Part shown: piece by piece, positions 44,168-52,441 of the stretch
How positions within the stretch are numbered: position 1 is the stretch's first letter
Layout of the letters: each line of letters opens with the position of its first letter
Source of the DNA: JBCCTX01 sp965263105
GTDB lineage: Bacteria; Bacteroidota; Bacteroidia; J057
Direction: 5' to 3'
Length of the DNA: 64,000 nt
NCBI GenBank assembly: GCA_965263105.1
Contig: CBDHGL010000003.1
Coordinates: 2,294,001-2,358,000 of the forward strand
Program-made: the position numbers and the translations under genes
Notes under the pieces: generated by a model
What the model was told of the DNA's origin: nothing
The model's database searches: none
What the model saw: the letters and a program-made list of their open reading frames with translations, nothing else

Positions 44168-44911
44168 ATGTGGACTTCCCCACCGACCTCTTTTGATTTA
44201 GAATCTGGAGATTTACACCTATTCCTTGCCCACCTTCAAGTCAGTCCTCATTTGGAATCCAAGATAATGGGCTTTTTGGCTGCAGATGAGATCCAACGAT
44301 CCAAATCTTTCCGTTTTCTGAAAGATCGTAGCGCCTATATAGCCTCACGCGGCTATTTGCGCATGCTCCTCAGCCGTTATCTGCAGATTAATCCGAAGGA
44401 TATATCCTTTTCTTATTCCCCTAATGGAAAGCCCTATATCCCTTTTTCAAAACGTTTACAATTCAATTTATCCCATTCGGGTCGTTACGCAGTTTTGGGA
44501 TTTTCGAATGAAGGGCCTATAGGAGTTGACATTGAACCGCTAGACAGAGAGGTGAATATGGAACTCGTTGCCCGGCATAGTTTTTCCCCAGCGGAGCAGC
44601 AAAATCTCTTTTCATTACCCCCTGAACAGCAAAGAGAGGCTTTTTTTACCTGTTGGACTCGAAAAGAAGCCTTTATTAAGGCAAAGGGAGAAGGCCTGTC
44701 CATGGCCTTGCAAGAGTTTGAGGTTTCTGTAAAACCTCAGGAACCTGCCGGGCTAATCGCAGCTGACTGGGATGCTGAGGAGCCATCTCGCTGGACCTTC
44801 AACGACATTCCGAAATTCGAAGGCTATATAGGTGCCTGGGCTTGTGGGGCTGACGTTCAGAAGATCTATTCCTACAAATTATCAGAGTCATTTTTGGCCG
44901 GAAACAAATAA
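44168..44911 (+). CDS. Sfp-type 4'-phosphopantetheinyl transferase
   Basis: This enzyme of 247 residues transfers phosphopantetheine from CoA to the conserved Ser of carrier domains. Motifs: KPYIPFSKRLQFNLSHSG (P1/P1b region, 88-105), GVDIEPLDR with Mg ligands Asp121 and Glu123, and CWTRKEAFIKAKGEGLS (162-178) with Glu167. The length of about 240 residues and both motif halves in one chain define the Sfp rather than the AcpS type. It lies 233 bp after the last NRPS gene and presumably activates all four carrier domains in the cluster. Confidence 0.95.
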   Translation: MWTSPPTSFDLESGDLHLFLAHLQVSPHLESKIMGFLAADEIQRSKSFRFLKDRSAYIASRGYLRMLLSRYLQINPKDISFSYSPNGKPYIPFSKRLQFNLSHSGRYAVLGFSNEGPIGVDIEPLDREVNMELVARHSFSPAEQQNLFSLPPEQQREAFFTCWTRKEAFIKAKGEGLSMALQEFEVSVKPQEPAGLIAADWDAEEPSRWTFNDIPKFEGYIGAWACGADVQKIYSYKLSESFLAGNK

Positions 44912-44922
44912 GACTTTTAGCT

Positions 44923-45162
44923 CTATAGGGATTTATGAGTCCCATCACAAAAGCCGGGATTACTCGTTTTCTTACACGCACACAGGTAAGCCCGTTTGCT
45001 TTCAGTTGCCTCGAACTTGACCGGGGTAAATTCTCCCCCTTTATGACTACCATCACAAAAAGGTTGATTAGAAGACTGGCCACATGAGCACCAGTAATAA
45101 GTTTTTCCCGCTTCCAATTCTACGGGGATAGGCTGGTCTCCAGCTTGAACAGGTTCTGCCAT
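44923..45162 (-). CDS. Dual CDGSH iron-sulfur protein
   Basis: This protein of 79 residues has two CDGSH-type [2Fe-2S] motifs, each with three Cys and one His: CSCGQSSNQPFCDGSH (Cys25, Cys27, Cys36, His40) and CACKKTSNPGFCDGTH (Cys61, Cys63, Cys72, His76). This matches the soluble tandem-CDGSH class related to mammalian mitoNEET family member 3. Such proteins carry labile clusters, and roles in iron, redox or cluster transfer are proposed. It is a small monocistronic gene convergent with the phosphopantetheinyl transferase, 11 bp between stops. Confidence 0.93.
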   Translation of the reverse strand: MAEPVQAGDQPIPVELEAGKTYYWCSCGQSSNQPFCDGSHKGGEFTPVKFEATESKRAYLCACKKTSNPGFCDGTHKSL

Positions 45163-45256
45163 AGTTTTTTTTGTTATAAAGATTTTGTCAACTCAGTAAA
45201 TGAGTATAGGGTTAATTCTATTTAATAAGACTGTAAAACCCAAATTTTTGTTTGAT

Positions 45257-46369
45257 TTAAGCAAACTCTTGTAACGGACTATAAGGTAAGTTAAACGCTT
45301 CTGCTACTGCTGAATGAACCACCTTGCCATGAACTACATTGAGGCCTTCTTTCAGAGAAGGATTTTCCTCACAAGCTTTTTCCCAACCTTTATCCGCCAA
45401 TTGGATGGCATAGGGCAAGGTCGCATTGGTTAAGGCAAGGGTGGAGGTATAAGGCACAGCACCAGGCATATTTGCCACACAATAGTGGACAATATCATCG
45501 ATTACGAAGGTGGGATTTTCGTGGGTGGTAGGCGTACAAGTCTCTATGCACCCTCCCTGGTCTACTGCGACATCAACCAACACGGTACCAGCCTCCATGT
45601 CTTTCAACATTTCTCTTGAGATCAGTTTTGGTGCTTTAGCTCCTGGAATCAATACTGCACCCACTATTAAGTCTTGGTGAGGGATCAGTTCGCGGATGGC
45701 ATATTCATTGGAATAGAGGGTCGTGATATTGGCGGGCATAACGTCAGCCAGGTATCGAAGCCTGGGCAAGCTGATATCCAATATGGTAACATTTGCCCCT
45801 AGGCCAGCAGCCATTTTTGCAGCCTCTGTCCCAACAACTCCTCCTCCAAGAATCATGACATTGGCAGGTTTAACTCCTGGAACTCCTCCTAGCAATATTC
45901 CTTTTCCCCCCATGGGCTTTTCCAAATATTTGGCTCCTTCCTGAATAGACATCCTACCCGCAACTTCAGACATGGGAACCAAAAGGGGAAGGGAACCATC
46001 CGAATGGGTTACCGTTTCATATGCCAGACATATAGAATTGCTCTCAATCATAGCCATGGTAAGCGGCTCGTATGAGGCAAAATGAAAATAGGTAAAAAGC
46101 AATTGATTGGGACGAATCAACTTGTATTCCGGCTCAATAGGCTCTTTAACCTTTACAATCATTTCTGCTACCCGGTAAACATCTTCAATAGTAGCCAAGA
46201 CCTCTGCTCCTGCCTGTTGATAGGAGCTGTCTGAAAAACCACTCCCCTGTCCTGCAGTATGTTGGACATAGACTTGATGTCCTCTCTTTGTCAAGGCTTG
46301 AACCCCAGCTGGCGTCATGGCCACCCGATTTTCATTGTTTTTAATTTCTTTGGGAACCCCTATAATCAT
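45257..46369 (-). CDS. ald: Alanine dehydrogenase
   Basis: This is an NAD-dependent L-alanine dehydrogenase of 370 residues (alanine + NAD + water to pyruvate + ammonia + NADH). The start MIIGVPKEIKNNENRVAM at 46369 is standard for the family; a frame-compatible extension to 46417 is rejected. The catalytic residues fall at the canonical positions, Lys75 (IVKVKEP) and His96 (YFHFAS). The Rossmann motif is VMILGGGVVGTEAAKMAAG, and NLPYSPL closes the C-terminus. It serves in nitrogen assimilation or alanine catabolism. It is monocistronic. Confidence 0.95.
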   Translation of the reverse strand: MIIGVPKEIKNNENRVAMTPAGVQALTKRGHQVYVQHTAGQGSGFSDSSYQQAGAEVLATIEDVYRVAEMIVKVKEPIEPEYKLIRPNQLLFTYFHFASYEPLTMAMIESNSICLAYETVTHSDGSLPLLVPMSEVAGRMSIQEGAKYLEKPMGGKGILLGGVPGVKPANVMILGGGVVGTEAAKMAAGLGANVTILDISLPRLRYLADVMPANITTLYSNEYAIRELIPHQDLIVGAVLIPGAKAPKLISREMLKDMEAGTVLVDVAVDQGGCIETCTPTTHENPTFVIDDIVHYCVANMPGAVPYTSTLALTNATLPYAIQLADKGWEKACEENPSLKEGLNVVHGKVVHSAVAEAFNLPYSPLQEFA

Positions 46370-46491
46370 TTCGAAAAACCTGTTATAGTTTAAGAATGAG
46401 ATATTTTTTACACGCAATTAATAGTATACGAAGTACAAAGGTGCACAATCTATTTTGAAAAGAAAATCCTTTGATAGGTGGTTGGGCAAAT

Positions 46492-46827
46492 TTATTGAGT
46501 AGTAAAAATTTTTTCCAAACGGACCCATTTCTCTCCCTCTTTAGCCCAGGGCAATTTTTGTTGAAACTTGTCCATAAGTTCTTCCCATTCCTGTACCTTG
46601 GGATTGGCCTGGTCCATTTCAGCTTTTTCCTCGAAACTGAAGGACTCATCTGTTTGAATCACCATAAATAAGCGATTTCCTGTGAGAAAAATCTCCATCA
46701 GCTGAATTCCAGATTCGTGGATGCTGTCCATTATTTCGGGCCAGGCTGCTCCGGGAGCGTGATAGGCTTTGTATTGCTCTATTAGTTCTGGGTCGTCCTT
46801 GAGGTCTAAGGCGAGGTAGTGGTACAT
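46492..46827 (-). CDS. L-rhamnose mutarotase-like protein (DUF718)
   Basis: This 111-residue protein of the RhaM family interconverts alpha and beta anomers of L-rhamnose or a related sugar. The pattern LIEQYKAYHAPGAAWPEI (residues 15-32), with His23 as the candidate catalytic residue, and MEIFLTGNRLFMVIQTDE follow the family. Length is normal (about 104-115). No rhamnose isomerase, kinase or transport genes are nearby. The HpaI-type aldolase 35 kb away is another enzyme seen in deoxy-sugar pathways, but a link is speculative. Confidence 0.85.
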   Translation of the reverse strand: MYHYLALDLKDDPELIEQYKAYHAPGAAWPEIMDSIHESGIQLMEIFLTGNRLFMVIQTDESFSFEEKAEMDQANPKVQEWEELMDKFQQKLPWAKEGEKWVRLEKIFTTQ

Positions 46828-46929
46828 GTTGATAGCGTAACATTAGTAAGTATAAGACAGGATTAACAAGATTTATGGGATGGAGTTAAGTGAATTTTCT
46901 TTGTTATCTTATTAATTCTGTCCTCCTGG

Positions 46930-48060
46930 TCAATCCTGAATAGCCGCGATTTTCATTTGTGCATCTGTCCAATAGTTATCTGTTCGGAACTCATAAGGGG
47001 TAGGGGAGTAGTTACCAATAATATCTACATCTGCAGCTTCGGGCACCTCCATGTCTAGCAGGTAATAAACGGCATTGACATAGGCCCTCCGGACGCTCTC
47101 GTTGAGCATATCGGTTGACGAACCGATAGTAGAAGCAAAGGATTTACCCATTTCTCCTCCTGGCAGTTGGTAGCTCTTGGTCCACATGACGGGCATCATC
47201 GGATCATTGGGATTTCCTTTATTGGGTTTTTCTGGGTCTAAACCAGCTACTTCAGAGTCATCCGGACTCATACCATAGAGAATATCGGAGTCATCAAATT
47301 CTCCCGCTCGGTTTACCACCTGCCCTAACACAAGGGGTTGACTATCACCCGGAAGGGGCAGGCGAACGCCATATACATCGGTTGGTCCCCAGATGCTCCC
47401 ACTTTCAATGCCTTGTAAGATAGGATGGGATTCCTGGCCAGGAGCAGTTATTCCTCTTGTACTTTGGTGCTTGTGGTGTCCGTGGTGGCTGATCCATTTT
47501 TCACCGAGTACCAGACGGCCGAATCCTCCATCCCAACTATCTCCCTCTTTTTCGTAAAAGTTACCATAGTGGCTCCAACTGCTGGCGGTATCTTTGATCC
47601 TGAAGGCATGAGTGGCCGTACGTATGCCGATGAGGGGTTTCCCATCTTTGAGGAAATTGTCAATGTGTCGCATTTGGTCATCGGGTAGCTCTCGAAAGCG
47701 GGTAAACATAAAGGCCAAGTCTGCATCGTTGAGTTTATCTAATCCGGGAATGTTGTTTAGGTAATTGGGGTTAACTACACCGGGGGTGTCGGGGTGTTGG
47801 GCAAAAAGGACCGTAACATCAAAACCATGGCTTTCAGCTAAAATTTTTCCCAACATGGGTAAGGCTTCTTCAGACCGGTATTCTTCATCTCCGGATATGA
47901 GGACCAACTGTTTCCCTTGGCCTCCGCCTGTTTTTCCGGCATAATGCACCCACTGGGGGGGTGAATCAGTAGTAGTAACGGGGGCTTCTTGAGTGGTCGT
48001 TGCAGGGGTGCAGGCCCAGCATAGGGCTAAACTAAAAACGAGTGTAGGTATTAATTTCAT
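46930..48060 (-). CDS. ThuA-domain lipoprotein
   Basis: This protein has about 376 residues from MKLIPTLVFSLALCWAC at 48060. The lipobox-like LCWAC supports this start over the longer frame from 48180, which has no signal sequence. The mature domain is ThuA-like (glutamine amidotransferase class-I fold): LVLISGDEEYRSEEALP, then DLAFMFTRFRELPDDQ, GIRTATHAFRI and WISHHGHHKHQ. ThuA-like proteins occur in trehalose and other sugar-utilisation loci of Bacteroidota and Planctomycetota, with unclear activity. The leader region upstream (48061-48402) contains the structured element found also before the HEAT/cytochrome gene. Confidence 0.85.
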   Translation of the reverse strand: MKLIPTLVFSLALCWACTPATTTQEAPVTTTDSPPQWVHYAGKTGGGQGKQLVLISGDEEYRSEEALPMLGKILAESHGFDVTVLFAQHPDTPGVVNPNYLNNIPGLDKLNDADLAFMFTRFRELPDDQMRHIDNFLKDGKPLIGIRTATHAFRIKDTASSWSHYGNFYEKEGDSWDGGFGRLVLGEKWISHHGHHKHQSTRGITAPGQESHPILQGIESGSIWGPTDVYGVRLPLPGDSQPLVLGQVVNRAGEFDDSDILYGMSPDDSEVAGLDPEKPNKGNPNDPMMPVMWTKSYQLPGGEMGKSFASTIGSSTDMLNESVRRAYVNAVYYLLDMEVPEAADVDIIGNYSPTPYEFRTDNYWTDAQMKIAAIQD

Positions 48061-48165
48061 AGGTTTGGGTTTCTGTATAGTAGCAATATAATAAAGACTT
48101 CGGTTTTTAACTGCTTGGGCAGCTTTGAGATTTTTAACTAAGCGTCTTTCATTATTATTCATATC

Positions 48166-48402
48166 TAAGAATATGGACAAAGGAAAGGGGGTATTTTTTC
48201 ATTGAAGCAAAAATCTACCCTGTAGGGGTAGCATCTGGGTAGTCTCATAATGCCCCAATCTACCGCCGTCGAGGTATCAGCTTCGATACCTCGACGGCGA
48301 AAAAAAGGATGTTGGACCTTTCTACCCATGTTAGGTACCTAAAGGCACCGGTATTCTCATGTGAGAATAAGGTCTTTCAACTCCTATAGGAAGTTCCATA
48401 AA
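48166..48402. repeat. Structured intergenic element, copy 1
   Basis: A segment of about 235 bp homologous to 57079-57313. It contains, in plus-strand order: TTTTTTCATTGAAGC; a hairpin CTACCC-TGTAG-GGGTAG (48215-48231); TGGGTAG (48236-48242) pairing with CTACCCA (48322-48328); and between these a perfect 15-bp stem (48264-48278 with 48285-48299, 6-base loop). The conserved GGTACCTAAAGGCACCGG and the hairpin ATTCTC-ATGT-GAGAAT (48353-48368) follow. On the minus strand it would precede the ThuA lipoprotein gene by about 105 bases, which fits a leader RNA. It could instead be a small mobile or intergenic repeat. The gap to the plus-strand nuclease gene (48403-48535) holds nothing else clear. Confidence 0.85.
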
Positions 48403-48535
48403 AGAATCCGAGAATTCCTAGCATGATTTCTATTGTCCACCTATCTATTCAGTGACAAGACCCCATTCGCGGGTCCCTATATTTTGTATATTGGGAAGAA
48501 TTGAACTATTCACCTTTACCTAGCTCGTTAGACTC

Positions 48536-49594
48536 ATGGCTACTTACAAGAATGGCGAACGCACGCAACTCTACACACGCCTGTTAACCCAATTATACTC
48601 GCAGTTGGATAAGAGCTATGGAAACAAGGCAGGTGTAAAAGAATCGGAAGGCACGAAAAAGGTTCGTTCCTTTCTCAAACGCCTAGGTTTGCCAGCTATA
48701 TTGATCACAGGCTTAGTGATAGGGTATACCCAGTTTTTTGGGGGCGAGGACTCAGATATTATTACCGAAATCATCGACATTCTCTCTCCTAAGCAGGATA
48801 CAGAAGAGAAACCAGAAGTACCAGATAAAATTTTTGAAGTACTGGATAATTACCTGCCCACCTATACGGCTAACCAGGTGGTAAGCCATGATCATTATAC
48901 TCTATCTTATGTGGAATCCTACGAACAAGCTGAATGGGTGGCCTATGAATTAAGTGTGGAAAACTTGGAAGGAGAGAAAGTCAACCGAAGCTCTTCATTT
49001 AGAACAGATCCCAAGGTGAAAACAGGATCTGCATCGCCTAGAGATTATGTCCGGAGTGGCTATGACCGAGGCCATCTGGCGCCAGCGGCGGATATGGCCT
49101 TTTCTTCAGAGGCCATGCGGCAGAGTTTTTACATGAGCAATGTGAGCCCCCAAATACCCGCTTTCAATCGGGGCATTTGGCGAGAGCTCGAAGAGCAAAC
49201 CCGGGATTGGAGTCGGGCGAATAAGCACCTTTATGTAGTTACGGGTCCTGTGCTAGCCCAACGAGCCATAAAAAGATTCGGGCCAGATAAGGGCTTGGCA
49301 GCTCCCCGATCTTATTTCAAGGTATTGCTTGATCTAAAAGAGCCCGAACAAAAGGCAGTCGCCTTCCTCCTACCCAATGCCAAAAGCGATAATCGACTGA
49401 GTGAGTATATTATATCTATCGATTCGTTGGAAAACTTAACTGGGATAGACTTTTTTCCCGAGCTGCCCGATGAGTTGGAGGAAGAATTGGAATCCTTTTC
49501 CAATCCCTTGAGGTGGATCTATGATGAGGAGCGTTATCAGTTGCGGGTGGGCTTGTGGAATAAGCAGGCGGAAATGTCTACGAGTTTGGAGTAG
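48536..49594 (+). CDS. Membrane-anchored NUC1-type DNA/RNA endonuclease
   Basis: This protein has 352 residues. Residues 1-48 are basic and cytosolic-like, a single membrane helix spans about 50-68 (LGLPAILITGLVIGYTQFF), and a linker leads to the nuclease domain. The beta-beta-alpha-metal core is SGYDRGHLAPAADM, with catalytic His180 in DRGH, followed by the Mg-ligand Asn in MSNVSPQIPAFNRGIW and a conserved TGPVL strand. This is the Serratia nuclease/EndoG family of non-specific nucleases. The membrane anchor suggests degradation of nucleic acid outside the cytoplasmic membrane for nutrition or defence. It is followed after 21 bp by the CocE hydrolase gene. Confidence 0.9.
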   Translation: MATYKNGERTQLYTRLLTQLYSQLDKSYGNKAGVKESEGTKKVRSFLKRLGLPAILITGLVIGYTQFFGGEDSDIITEIIDILSPKQDTEEKPEVPDKIFEVLDNYLPTYTANQVVSHDHYTLSYVESYEQAEWVAYELSVENLEGEKVNRSSSFRTDPKVKTGSASPRDYVRSGYDRGHLAPAADMAFSSEAMRQSFYMSNVSPQIPAFNRGIWRELEEQTRDWSRANKHLYVVTGPVLAQRAIKRFGPDKGLAAPRSYFKVLLDLKEPEQKAVAFLLPNAKSDNRLSEYIISIDSLENLTGIDFFPELPDELEEELESFSNPLRWIYDEERYQLRVGLWNKQAEMSTSLE

Positions 49595-49615
49595 AAAAAT
49601 AATCGATCTAGCTGA

Positions 49616-51358
49616 ATGCAAAAAGTAATCAAAGCGTTAGCCCCCATATTGAAAAAGGCTATTTTACAAGGTAGGCTGTTCAAAGGAAAGGCGGATCTGC
49701 TTCCCCCCCATGAAGATATACAAGCTGAGTGGGATGTGAGTGTTACTATTTCGGATGGCTCAAACATTCTATTGAATATTTTTAAATCCAAGCAGGCTCT
49801 TGAAGGAAGCAGGGCACTTCCCGTAATTATGTGTGCCCATCCCTATGACAACCATTTAGTTCCTGCCCTGGGGAAAACGCCATTGAAAGGGGTGCCCCAG
49901 CAATACAGGTTAATCAACCAAGTGGGCAAACCCAAATTTTCTACCCAAACCAGTTGGGAATCTCCAGATCCAAATTTTTGGGTAGCTAATGGATACATTG
50001 TGGTTAACATGAACCTTCCGGGCTATGGGGGAAGTACCGGGGAAGCAAGCACCTTTAACCGAAACCAATCCAGGGCCTATTACGAAGTAATTGAGTGGAT
50101 AGCTGAACAGGATTGGTGTGATGGGAATGTCGGCTTAAATGGAGTAAGTTTTCTTGCCATCACCCAATACCATGTTGCTGCCTGTAGAGATTATGGCCAT
50201 ACAGCCCCAGCAGCCTTAAAGTGCATATCCCCCTGGGAAGGGATAACCGATATGTACCGGGATTTGGCGAATTCAGGAGGCATAGCCCAAGAGGGGTTCC
50301 CAGCCTTTTGGTGGGCTACAGAAGTGAAACCTGCCATGACAGGTGATCCCAAAGATTTTATGGAAAAACAAGGAGGAGTTCCAGCAGATTGGATAAAAGT
50401 GCATCCTTTCTATGACGAATTTTGGGAGGAAAAAAGAGCGCCGTTGGAACATATTGAAATACCCATCCTTACGTGCGTGTCTTTTTCAGATGTAGGGCTC
50501 CATACCAATGGCGCTTATCGATCTTTTACACAGGTAAAAAGCAAAGACAAATGGATGTATACCCATAGAGATGGAAAATGGGATGTGTACTACAGTCCGG
50601 AAGTCCAGGAGCTAACACTGAAATTCATGGACTATTACTTGAAAGGGGAAACTGACAATGGGTGGGGTGTTACTCCAAGGGTAAGATTGGAAGTGCGGTC
50701 TGGTAGAGATACTATCCACGAAGTCCGTGGCGAGGAAAAATGGCCAATTGCTCGAACGCAATTCCACAAATACTACTTGGCTTCAGGAGATAAGCTTAGC
50801 CTGGATAAAGAGAGCCAAAAGAACGAATTAAGTTATAGCGGCAAGAAGGGAAGCCAGAATTTTCGCTATACTTTTACAGAGGACACAGAAGTAACCGGGC
50901 ACGCAAAACTAATGGTATGGATGGCAATTAGGTCAGATAAAGAGAATCCTGGTGATTTCAATGTATATACAGTCTTGAATAAATATGATAAGGCTGGAAA
51001 TAGAGTTCCCTTCTACGGAACGGTTGGTAATACGGAAGATGTTATTACACGTGCCTATATGAGGGCCTCTTTACGAGAATTAGATGCTGATCAGTCTACC
51101 GAGATGATACCGGTTCAGGCCTTTAAAAGTTATCAGAAATTAACACAGGGAGAAATCGTATGTCTGGAAAATGCCTTCCCACCTACCTCGGTATTTTTTT
51201 ATGCTGGGGAAACCTTGGAATTAACCCTGGCGTCATTTGAAATTTTTCAAACAGCCCCCTTTTTTAAGGATAATTCCCTGAATAAAGGGGGAGAACAGGT
51301 TATTTATATGGGGGGGGAATACGATTCCTATTTGCAGCTGCCTATCATCCCCAAGTAA
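49616..51358 (+). CDS. CocE/NonD-family alpha/beta hydrolase (S15-like)
   Basis: This hydrolase has 580 residues. The N-terminal alpha/beta-hydrolase domain has the nucleophile elbow NGVSFLAI with Ser178, preceded by NMNLPGYGGSTGEAS. The C-terminal third is the jelly-roll domain (TEDTEVTGHAKLMVWMAIR, then DFNVYTVLNKYD), giving the CocE / X-prolyl dipeptidyl-peptidase architecture. The elbow is GVSFL instead of the usual GxSYxG. No signal peptide is seen. It hydrolyses an ester or amide bond; the substrate cannot be told. It probably shares a transcript with the nuclease gene upstream. Confidence 0.88.
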   Translation: MQKVIKALAPILKKAILQGRLFKGKADLLPPHEDIQAEWDVSVTISDGSNILLNIFKSKQALEGSRALPVIMCAHPYDNHLVPALGKTPLKGVPQQYRLINQVGKPKFSTQTSWESPDPNFWVANGYIVVNMNLPGYGGSTGEASTFNRNQSRAYYEVIEWIAEQDWCDGNVGLNGVSFLAITQYHVAACRDYGHTAPAALKCISPWEGITDMYRDLANSGGIAQEGFPAFWWATEVKPAMTGDPKDFMEKQGGVPADWIKVHPFYDEFWEEKRAPLEHIEIPILTCVSFSDVGLHTNGAYRSFTQVKSKDKWMYTHRDGKWDVYYSPEVQELTLKFMDYYLKGETDNGWGVTPRVRLEVRSGRDTIHEVRGEEKWPIARTQFHKYYLASGDKLSLDKESQKNELSYSGKKGSQNFRYTFTEDTEVTGHAKLMVWMAIRSDKENPGDFNVYTVLNKYDKAGNRVPFYGTVGNTEDVITRAYMRASLRELDADQSTEMIPVQAFKSYQKLTQGEIVCLENAFPPTSVFFYAGETLELTLASFEIFQTAPFFKDNSLNKGGEQVIYMGGEYDSYLQLPIIPK

Positions 51359-51394
51359 CGTATTTGAGGTCTATCAGCTTGTTTGGCTACCTAT

Positions 51395-52255
51395 CTACTC
51401 TTTCTTGGGCCGCCGCTTCCGGATCATCCCCTCCTGTACCACAGAAGCCACCAGCCTCCCCTCCCGATCAAAAATACTCCCTCGGGTAAAGCCCCGGGCA
51501 TTGGAGGCACTCGGGCTGTCCAGGGCATAGAGCAGCCATTCATCTACGCGAAACTCTCTGTGAAACCACATCGCGTGGTCCAGGCTGGCCATTTGGAGCT
51601 TGTCCATCGTCACGGGATGAGGCTCTATGGCTGTGCTGAGTAGGTTGTAATCAGAGGCATAGGCCAAAATATGCTGATGCATGCGAAGGTCGTCTCCCAA
51701 TTTTCCTTTGGCCCTAAGCCAAATGTTTTTAAACGGATCTGATTCATTAGGGATAAAAAAATTGGGAATCTCAACAGGCTTGAATTCAATAGGGCCGGGT
51801 TTCCAGAGTTTGGTAAACTTTTCAGGTAGGTGATCGATAAATTTCTCTAAAAGCTGCTCATCGCTGAGCAGTTCTTCTGGTGGGGTCACTTTGGGCATCT
51901 CTATTTGATGGTCGAAACCTTCCTGTTTGAGTTGGAAAGAAGCGGCCATTACGAAAATGTCCTGGCCTTTTTGAATGGCCTTGACCCTGCGAGTCGTAAA
52001 ACTCCCTCCGTCTCGTACGCGATCCACACTGTAGACAATGGGGAGGTCTACATCCCCTGGTAAAATAAAGTAACCGTGAAGGGAATGAACAATGCGGTCC
52101 TCAGGAACGGTGAGGGAGGCAGCCCGAAGGGATTGGGAAAGGACTTGTCCTCCGAATACCCGTTTGGCCACAAAGGGATGGGACTTACCCCGAAATATGT
52201 TTTCTTCTATGGCTTCTAATTCGATATAGGGGAGGAGCTCTTCAAGTGTTTCCAT
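51395..52255 (-). CDS. tesB: Acyl-CoA thioesterase II
   Basis: This is a double-hotdog acyl-CoA thioesterase of 286 residues. Features: RVFGGQVLSQSLRAA and LHGYFILPGDVDLPIVY in the first hotdog; the catalytic Asp in ASLDHAMWFHR in the second; and SPSASNARGFTRGSIFDREG with Thr and the Gln of VQEGMIR completing the triad. It hydrolyses medium- and long-chain acyl-CoA to fatty acid and CoA. It is convergent with the CocE gene (36 bp between stops) and monocistronic. The 186-bp upstream region shows no clear promoter. Confidence 0.95.
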   Translation of the reverse strand: METLEELLPYIELEAIEENIFRGKSHPFVAKRVFGGQVLSQSLRAASLTVPEDRIVHSLHGYFILPGDVDLPIVYSVDRVRDGGSFTTRRVKAIQKGQDIFVMAASFQLKQEGFDHQIEMPKVTPPEELLSDEQLLEKFIDHLPEKFTKLWKPGPIEFKPVEIPNFFIPNESDPFKNIWLRAKGKLGDDLRMHQHILAYASDYNLLSTAIEPHPVTMDKLQMASLDHAMWFHREFRVDEWLLYALDSPSASNARGFTRGSIFDREGRLVASVVQEGMIRKRRPKKE

Positions 52256-52441
52256 AGAAGGAAAATTGGTAAAATAAGTTGATCTGTTCTAAATGGGAGG
52301 GCAAGGTACGATAAAGGAAGGAATTCAAGTTAATCTCCATCTAATTTCAGTTAGACACAGGGATAAATGTGGTTAAAAGATAGTAGGCTGATTTGCTGTC
52401 AGCCAATAATTTCATAGGTAGCGAAAAGAGACTCATTCACC

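Larger units (their letters stand above)
29368..44911. other. Divergent nonribosomal peptide biosynthetic gene cluster
   Basis: Minus arm (36576 to 29368): dehydrogenase, stand-alone A enzyme, free carrier protein and a C-A(with inserted PP-loop domain)-T module. Plus arm (36836 to 44911): HupE/UreJ-like membrane protein, C-A-T module, C-T-TE module and an Sfp-type phosphopantetheinyl transferase. A divergent promoter region of about 260 bp separates the arms. Overlapping start/stop codons in each arm point to coupled translation. Predicted assembly order: starter on the free carrier, interrupted module, C-A-T, then C-T-TE release. No transporter of the ABC or MATE type and no regulator lie inside. 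Confidence 0.88.

Noticed and set aside
46492..46827. Rhamnose catabolic pathway linking the mutarotase-like gene to the HpaI aldolase
   Set aside because: The genes are 35 kb apart and no isomerase, dehydrogenase or transporter of the pathway is near either, so the link is not supported.
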